From Pectinophora gossypiella (lineage: Eukaryota; Arthropoda; Insecta; Lepidoptera; Gelechiidae), in NCBI RefSeq assembly GCF_024362695.1, contig NW_026063246.1:434001-498000 (forward strand): 64,000 nucleotides of DNA. The letters are read 5' to 3'. The notes beneath the pieces were generated by a model, which was given only the letters and a program-made list of their open reading frames with translations, ran no database searches and was not told the origin of the DNA. Both the position numbers and the translations under genes were made by a program. Position 1 is the first letter of the stretch. Each line of letters begins with the position of its first letter. Positions 58,201-64,000 of the stretch are shown here, piece after piece.

Positions 58201-60195
58201 ATGAACTAATGCGGTCTATTCCAACAAAAAATACGTCGCCGGGAAGTGACAATATAACCTACCTTATGATAAGGAAACTCCCTTTAAATGCCATTCGAGT
58301 TTTGACACAGTTATATAATAGATTTTTAAATAATAGTTTTGTGCCTAAACAGTGGAGGGACATTATTATAGTGCCTATCCCTAAGCCAGGACGTGACCAT
58401 TCAAATATCTCCTCACTCAGACCCATTTCCATGATGTCCTGTCTATGTAAAATCTTTCATAATATTTTGAATAAAAGGATTGAATGGTTTTGTGAGAAAA
58501 ATAACTTATTTTCTATGAACATGACAGGATTCAGAAAGACATATTCTTGTTTAGACAATCTGAGTAAATTAGTTTGTAATATCTTAATAGGTTTTACTGA
58601 TAAGAAACCGACGATTGCTTGTTTTATAGACATAGATAACGCGTATAATAATATAAATGTTTCTTGTTTACTCTCAATTTTGGATCACATTGGACTAGGA
58701 CAAAAATTATGTTTATATATTTGGAACTTTTTGAAGGAAAGAAACCTTAAGATTAGACTGTTTGAGTTAGATATGGTGAGACGTACAAATTCCGGCCTAG
58801 CACAAGGGGATCCGCTTTCGCCTTTGTTATTTAATATTGCGACGCACAAGATCTGTACCTACATTAAAAACGTGTTCGTGTCTCAGTACGCGGACGATTT
58901 CGTATTGTATACATCTACTCATAATCTAGCAGAAGGTAGTTTGATTTTACAAGAGTCTGTTAATAGGTTAATTGATTTATTACGTGAATTAGGGCTCGAT
59001 ATTTCGTTATCTAAAACAAAGATTTGTCTGTTTAAAAGAGGATTTAAAAGGGATTCGGTTAGCATTAAAATAAAAGATAAAAACATAAGTTCTGTAGATA
59101 AAATTAAATATTTGGGTATATGGTTAGACAGATCCTTAACATGGGCGAAACATATTAACGAGACTCGCGAAAAAGCACTAAAGTATTTGAATATTTTACA
59201 AATATTAAGAGGGCCTGGTTGGGGTATACATCAAATTCACCTTAGACGTTTATATATTGCTGTCGTCCGTAGCAGAATCGACTACGGGAGTTTTCTGTAT
59301 GGTAATAGTTGTCAATCACACTTATGCAAACTCGATAAAGTACAAAATAGTTGTTTGAGGTTAGTAGGGGGTTACGTTAAATCTACGCCAATACACACAA
59401 TGGAAAATGACCTCGTCATACCACCCCTTTCGGTAAGAAGGAAATATTTAGCGGGAAAATATTGGCTCAAATGCAAGTCACTATCGGATAATGATATAAT
59501 TAGGTCGTTGGCAGCTCTCGAGATCAAATGCCAGTCCTCTTATTGGCATAGGAAAAAGACCCCCTTGTTAATAGAAACACACAGAGATTATAATGAGTTA
59601 CGTATCTATCAGTGTCAAAAACTTGAAATGTTTAGTTTAAGCACTTGGGTTAGCTATGTGGATTTATCTATTCTGTGTAATGTTGATTGTGTAAACAAAG
59701 CAAAAAATACTTATTCTAAGGCAAATTTAAGACTGTTGTGCGACCAAGTGGTAATTCAGAAGTACGCGGCATATTATAAAATTTTCACAGACGGTTCCAA
59801 GGATGACAATAATGTTGGTGCTGCTTTCCTTGACCCTCATGAAGAGGTTAGCGGTAGATTCAGGATGGACTCAGGTATAACAGTAATGCGTGCAGAGCTA
59901 ATAGCGATTTTGGAAGCCCTCTCGTACGTAAAGACCATAAATTACGATAAGTTTTTAATACTTTGTGATTCCAAAAGTGCACTACAACATGTGGCTCGAT
60001 GTACCTCGAGTTTTCGAGGAACGTCGATTGGTTACAGTATCTTAGAGTCTATTCTGAGTCTGCATGAGTCCAACAAAAGCGTTGTGTTGCAATGGATCCC
60101 TTCGCATATAGGTGTGGAAGGTAATGAGCGTGTCGACTCATTAGCAAAGATAGCATCCCATGAAGGAATTAGTATTGACAGGTCCAATCCGAGTC
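55223..60195 (+). mobile_element. LINE-4: I-like non-LTR retrotransposon, 3'-truncated
   Basis: 5' UTR of about 200 bp (55223-55420), ORF1 with zinc knuckles, and ORF2 with endonuclease, RT and RNase H. ORF1 and ORF2 overlap by the eight bases ATGGATAG. The RNase H domain after RT fits the I clade and relatives. At about 60195 the sequence switches to an unrelated LINE ORF1 in another frame, so the 3' UTR is lost. Confidence 0.85.
55421..56944 (+). CDS. LINE-4 ORF1: Gag-like zinc-knuckle protein
   Basis: 507 residues from the ATG at 55421. The N-terminal 100 residues are acidic and basic, low in complexity. A central region (about 100-235) resembles the RRM-like part of I-type ORF1 proteins. 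Three CCHC-like knuckles lie at about 244-300: CSKCWRLGHTQSRC, CPKCSGDHGNC and CVNCGGNHMALSKRC. The C-terminal part is charged (KKQKNSAKKTKTHSDL). The frame is intact. The protein binds element RNA to form the RNP. Its stop TAG (56942-56944) lies inside the ORF2 start region. Confidence 0.88.
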   Translation: MASSKESPTNEDNIIKMTEVEDIRTPSPSEFWTKELNDQQEMEYTQTLKDKEVKLEGPIKRERSDDDNEYDGEEWKTQVNKKPKNNKKGIEIYASCKDKLPKQFALARLFAKLGISEILKIKYLTPYKIRLELENETCMEKIMSSKDLIDSGWKFQEAFNVNFSYGIIRDVDLDLEEEEIVKNICCDDRTMIQSAVRLNRRNSLGEWTPCETVRLCFKGSFLPQYVYVDKLRIKVERYVFPVSQCSKCWRLGHTQSRCPASKITCPKCSGDHGNCDVKIFTCVNCGGNHMALSKRCPNFLKEKRIRELMSEYNCTYRKALTLYVAKSPESVSENPFVYKDEAEYPQEKEIDYENLFPPLTKCKSDNFSQDSGHSTPLYSNVVKVQAQVHDQKHSMKARESRKKQKNSAKKTKTHSDLTFSVLEQQPMDFEDPDRSDTKEDREDTNSRNVTFSELLSRMKDIILLKHGSVQEKVKNLLKCCLEWFILVVVGNVAEWPALKLLLNCLNG

Positions 60196-60302
60196 TGTGG
60201 ATTGGAAATGTCGCTCCTGCGTGGGTAACCTACGACCAAAGCGTATATCTTGTATTATGCCGGATCCGGAGGATGATGACAATACTGATACCGAGGCACT
60301 AA
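56937..60302 (+). CDS. LINE-4 ORF2: endonuclease, reverse transcriptase, RNase H
   Basis: 1121 codons from the ATG at 56937. AP endonuclease 1-225: IIHWNAQSLKPK, AVSETWLAPG, LVIGDLNGHHSNW and LGSDHRIIKL. RT about 400-750: LRPISMMSCLCKIFHNILN near 494, ACFIDIDNAYNNINV near 561, SGLAQGDPLSPLLFNIATHK, and the active site SQYADDFVLYTS near 649. RNase H about 945-1075 with its four acidic positions in FTDGSKDDNN, MRAELIAIL, ILCDSKSAL and GNERVDSLAK. All catalytic residues are present. The last ~35 codons come from an unrelated LINE and are an artefact of the fusion. The 8-bp overlap with ORF1 suggests translation by reinitiation. Confidence 0.93.
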   Translation: MDSNTNIITLNIIHWNAQSLKPKLASFENLLFQEKVHIAAVSETWLAPGSCLKIKDFDIYRKDREDAHGGLAMIVHKSVQFKVCNIDFPNPSFQIIYIKLLNCLEIENIVCVYCPPQVRTTAQDWEYLFSLTHRKTLVIGDLNGHHSNWSRKTDSRGEHILHASLSHQFVTLNDATPTRVKLVNGNLQQYSPDVSLSTSDISLKIKYKVLNETLGSDHRIIKLSTLVKSCLPPILKRNYKNADWITYTNTLKELFENYSPSNNLQSDYDVFVDFINIAAELAIPLCNISQNPNKHFVPRPYWSVELSKAVAERRLALSRFRRNPIQHNANVLTEKIKLAQNRIRKAKYTDYQKFCSSLDQSATPADLWHKMGWIKGYRQPRKRTDKGLATMLLHNLTPDFASPSTPIFTSNNETLENLILEYELMRSIPTKNTSPGSDNITYLMIRKLPLNAIRVLTQLYNRFLNNSFVPKQWRDIIIVPIPKPGRDHSNISSLRPISMMSCLCKIFHNILNKRIEWFCEKNNLFSMNMTGFRKTYSCLDNLSKLVCNILIGFTDKKPTIACFIDIDNAYNNINVSCLLSILDHIGLGQKLCLYIWNFLKERNLKIRLFELDMVRRTNSGLAQGDPLSPLLFNIATHKICTYIKNVFVSQYADDFVLYTSTHNLAEGSLILQESVNRLIDLLRELGLDISLSKTKICLFKRGFKRDSVSIKIKDKNISSVDKIKYLGIWLDRSLTWAKHINETREKALKYLNILQILRGPGWGIHQIHLRRLYIAVVRSRIDYGSFLYGNSCQSHLCKLDKVQNSCLRLVGGYVKSTPIHTMENDLVIPPLSVRRKYLAGKYWLKCKSLSDNDIIRSLAALEIKCQSSYWHRKKTPLLIETHRDYNELRIYQCQKLEMFSLSTWVSYVDLSILCNVDCVNKAKNTYSKANLRLLCDQVVIQKYAAYYKIFTDGSKDDNNVGAAFLDPHEEVSGRFRMDSGITVMRAELIAILEALSYVKTINYDKFLILCDSKSALQHVARCTSSFRGTSIGYSILESILSLHESNKSVVLQWIPSHIGVEGNERVDSLAKIASHEGISIDRSNPSLWIGNVAPAWVTYDQSVYLVLCRIRRMMTILIPRH

Positions 60303-60940
60303 CTAACAACGTTTCAGCAAACATCATAATGGAATTGAGACGTGAGGTACGGGAAACAATACGCCTCGAAATGCAACCGATCCATTCAACCGTACAGTTC
60401 TTCTCTGACAAGTTTGACGACTTCGAGGAGAAAATAAAGGCTTACGATATTCGCTTTAAGACACTCGAAAACCAGTATAGCGATCTTAAGAACCAATAAT
60501 TATAAAAATCTAAAATTGCAAAATGGATCCTTGGAGCAACGGATCGCAATAATGGAGCAAGCTCAACTTTCAAACCAGATTGAGATATGTGGCATCGCGG
60601 AGCAGGAGAGGGAAAATGTACTGCAAATAACGTCTAATTTATGCAATGTATTTGCACTAAACCCTGATAATATTATTAAAGCCTACCGCAAAAGAGTCGT
60701 ACCAAAGTTAAGAAAACTCAGCCCTCCGCTATTGTGATTGAACTTCATGAAGGCAACCGGGAGGAGTGGTTACTAGCCTCCAAGAATAGCCAAATAACAT
60801 GCAGGCAAATAGGTAGGGACAATGATGACAAAGGTTCACTAATGTTTTACAAAAAACGTATAACAAATAATCATTTTACAAACAACGTTTGGAAAACTAA
60901 TCATTTGACAAACTTTCATTTCGCAAACATATTACTTTAA
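60196..60940 (+). pseudogene. LINE-5 ORF1 fragment (PHD-like start, coiled coil, RRM)
   Basis: The frame at 60197-60499 starts WKCRSCVGNLRPKRISCIMP, the end of a PHD-like zinc finger found at the N-terminus of some insect LINE ORF1 proteins, then a coiled coil (LRREVRETIRLEMQPIHSTV, FDDFEEKIKAYDIRFKTLEN). After a stop it continues at 60516-60737 (EQRIAIMEQAQLSNQIEICG, the RRM core start) and in a shifted frame at 60734-60840 (IELHEGNREEWLLASKNSQ). It is broken by stops and shifts and truncated at both ends. Confidence 0.75.
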
Positions 60941-62040
60941 AAACAATCATATGACATAATACAGATTCCGCAAATGTTTTACTTAGAAAATAATTCAACT
61001 GTTAAAATATTATATTTAAAATAATCACATGACTAAATAATTCGTTTGCCAAATTGGTGATTATACAAAAAGTTACAAGATTAATTATTATTTTTTTAAA
61101 ATAACTATTTTTATGTGAAGCCGTACAAAAGGCGGTATTTTAGAATAATTTTATTGTAGTACCCACTTATTGCCGCACTATTTCGTTTATTGCACTGTCT
61201 TTTAAAATAAGTGTGACTGACGCGTATTGTTTTTTTTAACTATAGTAAACAGAGAAAGATTTTTGTTGATTAACATAGATTTTGGTTATTACAAAAAGTT
61301 AGAAAATAAATTATTACTTAGTTTTTAAAAATAACTATTTAAACTCTTGAACATATTGTTTATAGGCCAGAAATAATTTTGTATTAATACTAATACCATA
61401 GAAACTTAAATCTTCAAAAAAACAACATACTACGTGAATTAAGTGAAATAAGTAGAATTCGGTTCTGGCACTCGCCGGCCGCTGCCGCGGCACGCTCGCT
61501 TCGCTCGCTCGGCTCGTGCGTTGTGGTCGCAGTTCTAACCTAACCTAACCAAACATTGGAAAATAAATGATTATTATAATTATTTAACTTCTTTATTATT
61601 ATTGGACTTTCATGCATGAACCCAAAGTAATGATATACACGTACTTAATAGCTTACTACTTTCTTCTAAAATGATCTTTTTTCATACGTTTTTTGTTAAA
61701 CTATTGTAAACTAAGAAATATTTTTGTTGATTAACATAGATTTTGGTTAATAAAATATTTACCAAGCAATGCATTTTGTCAAATGTTATTTTTGCTTTAC
61801 GTTATTTTGCCGTCTAACATGTTTAAAAAATAATCAATTTGTAAATTAATGTTTTAGCGTAATAATTATTTTTTTTGTAAATATATTGTGTAATGAGTAG
61901 TTTATTAAACAATAGTTTGTAAAATGATACATTTATCAAATATAGTTTTGACAAATGTTGTTTTTCAAATGAAAATTTATTATTTGTTTTTTGTCAAATA
62001 ATCGGACACCGATGACAAAATATATTTTCGGGAGTCACTC
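60860..62040. other. AT-rich region with scattered TTTGTCAAAT-type motifs
   Basis: No coding capacity. Short variants of AATCATTTGACAAAC occur at the left (60862-60925) and the reverse complement type (tttgacaaatg, tttgtcaaataatcgg) at the right (61945-62006), so the region may be a non-autonomous element with dispersed terminal motifs. A GC-rich island at 61460-61550 (cgctcgcttcgctcgctcgg) ends in three CTAAC/CCTAA units. Confidence 0.4.
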
Positions 62041-63014
62041 TCACCCCACACAGCCTATTTGCTATGGAAAGCTAAATCTGCACTAAAAGTTACTGGCTTA
62101 TACAGGGTGTAACGGAACGGGGGTATCAACCCGAAGTGTGCCTACTCTGTCACTATCTACAAATCACATGCGAGAGTATTGGCCGCCTAAATTCATATTT
62201 GCATTAGTTATGAGCAATTGAATTCCAGGTCTTCATGTAATAAATTCAAATTTGCACAACACTACGTAGCAATCAGCTGTTCAAGGTATTTAACTTTTGA
62301 GTGAACAGCTACCACCTCTTTTATTTATGCCTGCCCTAGTAAAGGGTAAACGTGCCAGTGATGGCCATATTAATCAATATTTTTTAAATTGTTTTGTTTC
62401 ATCCTTGTGAGGCCAAGATTTCCAGACACAATAGTTAAAAAAACAATGGGCATTGGTCCCGGTTACTGCTTACTGATGTAATAAGTAGTCGTTACATGAG
62501 CCATGTCAGGGGCATTTGGCGGCTCAATAATAACCCTCGCACCAGGATTGACGAGGTTGGTTATCCACCTCACAACCAATAGGATAGAACAAGATGTGAA
62601 CATACATAAATCACGGCTTTATCCCTAATGGACCAGACAGAGCTACAAGTAATTACACATATCTAATATCACACTTACTGCGCTACTGAGGTGGGCAGAG
62701 TCACTTTGTTGTACAAGTTTTGTTCAAAAATGTAGTCGATTACCTACATTAATAGTTGATAAAGAAATGTACTTTACAATGCATCTCGTCTCCTTGTGTA
62801 GTATGCTTTATTTTATGATTACGTAATATCAGGCTCCCTTAACACCGTCATCCAGGTCAAATGGGCATCACGCTAGCGGCGAATGCGTTCATGGCTAGCT
62901 AGGTACGGGACAGTTTCATTAGAATACTTTCAGAGTTTTGCAGGCCCTAAACAACTACTACTACTCATACACAGTTACCACCAATCACTGACTAAGATGT
63001 GCAAATACTAACAC
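62041..63014. other. Intergenic DNA without recognisable features
   Basis: Stops in all frames and no repeats shared with the rest of the window. The phrase acagggtgtaacgg (about 62104-62117) is common in insect repeats but too short to assign. Confidence 0.5.
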
Positions 63015-63290
63015 CTCACTTTACAATGGATCAAAGGACACAGTGATTCAAGAGGTAACGACGCGGCGGACGAGTTGGCCAGAAGGGGAACGGGAGGTAA
63101 CAGCCATCGGTCCGGAACCGATATTGCCGATCTCATTCGGACAGGTCCGCTCGCTGCTACGAACGAGAGCAGCCAACAAACACACCTTTTTTTGACGTGA
63201 CTTATCGAAGATTTGCCGCAAATGACATTAACTACTTGGCCGGACAAATGGGGAGCGCTGAAGGCTCTCACCCGGTACAACGTTTAAGAC
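63015..63290 (+). pseudogene. LINE RNase H domain fragment
   Basis: The plus frame at 63015-63200 reads LTLQWIKGHSDSRGNDAADE, LARRGTGGNSHRSG, the C-terminal RNase H block of a LINE ORF2, with the conserved GHSxxxGNxxAD pattern. It stops at TGA 63198-63200; beyond this another frame gives LPQMTLTTWPDKWGALKAL. No RT is seen upstream, so it is an isolated 5'-truncated relic. Confidence 0.7.
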
Positions 63291-64000
63291 AACAGGCCTG
63301 AGGGTGCCCAGTTGGGCGCGAACCTCGGCTCAGGGCGTCGTCTGAGAGGAAAAATATTTGAAAGAATTAAACGACCCTAGTAAGTCGATAGCGATAAGCG
63401 CTGATTGAGGGAAGTCGTCGACCACGCCGGCGGTGTCGGTATCGGGGTCCTGAAATGTTTGTTGTCGCGAGCTGATTGGCTGATTCTATGGCTAGAGTAA
63501 TCGGGTCGTCGGGATCGTATTACATACTTCGGACGCCGATGCTATTCAGTACCGTTCCTAAGCGGGATGTATTCGGAAGCCGCAACTACCAGGGGATTTG
63601 GTTGGTGCGGAGCAGAATCGAAAAAACTAATTTGAGCCATTGGGCAATGGTTGGCAGACTTAGATCAATGTGCAGATTTTCATTGCGATAGAACCACGAA
63701 CGATTTTGTATTTCCTGTAGACGGTGGATTTGAGAGAGACTCGCGTGAGCGAAAACTACCCCTGCATAGGTCATGATCGGACGGATGCAAGTCGTGTAGA
63801 TTCCAAAGGGATAATTTACTACGCTTGTTAAGGAGACAATGAACACGGCCCATTACAAACGTGGCGCGATCGCGCACACGTTTGATATGGGCCTTGAAAG
63901 TAAGACGTCTATCTAAGACTACGCCGAGATATTTGACTTGCTCCTCCCAAGGGATCGGCTTGCCAGACATCTTGATGACTTAAGTTGACAGCGTGACCGT
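63291..64000 (-). pseudogene. Jockey-type LINE ORF2 C-terminus and 3' region
   Basis: The minus strand from the window edge encodes WEEQVKYLGVVLDRRLTFKA and HIKRVRDRATFVMGRVHCLL, then in a shifted frame YTTCIRPIMTYAGVVFAHAS and LQEIQNRSWFYRNENLHIDL. These are the post-RT thumb blocks of Jockey-clade LINEs. There is a stop near 63973 and a frameshift near 63800, so it is dead. The last ~300 bp toward 63291 look like a C-terminal tail and 3' UTR. It is the same strand and clade as the fragment at 1-339. Confidence 0.75.

Noticed and set aside
61535..61553. Telomere-like CCTAA repeats
   Set aside because: Only about three units, not a telomeric array; such short runs are common in insect non-coding DNA.

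Overview
The window looks like arthropod, most likely lepidopteran, nuclear DNA built almost entirely from transposable elements. I found no convincing host gene. The lepidopteran call rests on recalled family knowledge (a tRNA-derived SINE, a widespread 'actagcttttgcccgcgact' repeat, BEL/Pao elements, a baculovirus-F-like envelope) and has not been checked against a database.

Layout. 1-339: minus-strand Jockey-type LINE fragment. 340-4640: minus-strand decayed Ty3/gypsy element (gypsy A). 4641-18837: plus-strand BEL/Pao element with an envelope gene (BEL-1), inserted just upstream of gypsy A gag with 5-bp target duplications GTAAT. Its env is split by a non-autonomous LTR element (element C, 12279-17048, duplication TATC). 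The 5' LTR of element C is split by an ORF1-only non-LTR element (half-LINE copy 1, 12447-14682). The BEL-1 3' LTR is split by a pogo-like DNA transposon (17442-18606). 19054-20197: a fold-back element. 21151-30022: an intact minus-strand BEL/Pao element (BEL-2) whose 5' LTR is split by half-LINE copy 2 (27579-29776). 30.1-31.2 kb: a ~140-bp tandem array and a SINE. 31511-36358: a Mutator-like element with an intact FLYWCH-MULE transposase. 37268-42200: a nearly intact CR1-like LINE. 42.2-46.6 kb: decayed gypsy B and a second gypsy fragment. 46606-55222: a composite inverted-repeat element (T1) split by a dead LINE (LINE-3), which itself holds a gypsy integrase remnant and a second composite element (T2). 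55223-60195: a LINE with ORF1 and an EN-RT-RNase H ORF2 (I-like), fused to another LINE's ORF1 fragment. 60.9-63.0 kb: AT-rich DNA without recognisable genes. 63.0-64.0 kb: two LINE fragments.

How the parts relate. Target duplications and paired LTRs give an insertion order: gypsy A, then BEL-1, then element C, then half-LINE copy 1. By eye the LTR pairs of element C (301 bp) and BEL-2 (422 bp) are identical and those of BEL-1 differ at two of 249 positions, so the nested insertions are recent.

The most interesting observation is the half-LINE. Both copies encode only a zinc-knuckle ORF1 and share 3' hairpins. Both lie in sense orientation in LTRs, 36-37 bp downstream of a TATA box and 5-6 bp downstream of the A of a shared CATTCT motif, which is where transcription should start. 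This suggests an ORF1-only parasite that uses another element's reverse transcriptase and lands on LTR promoters. Two copies are only suggestive, and the pattern can be tested genome-wide.
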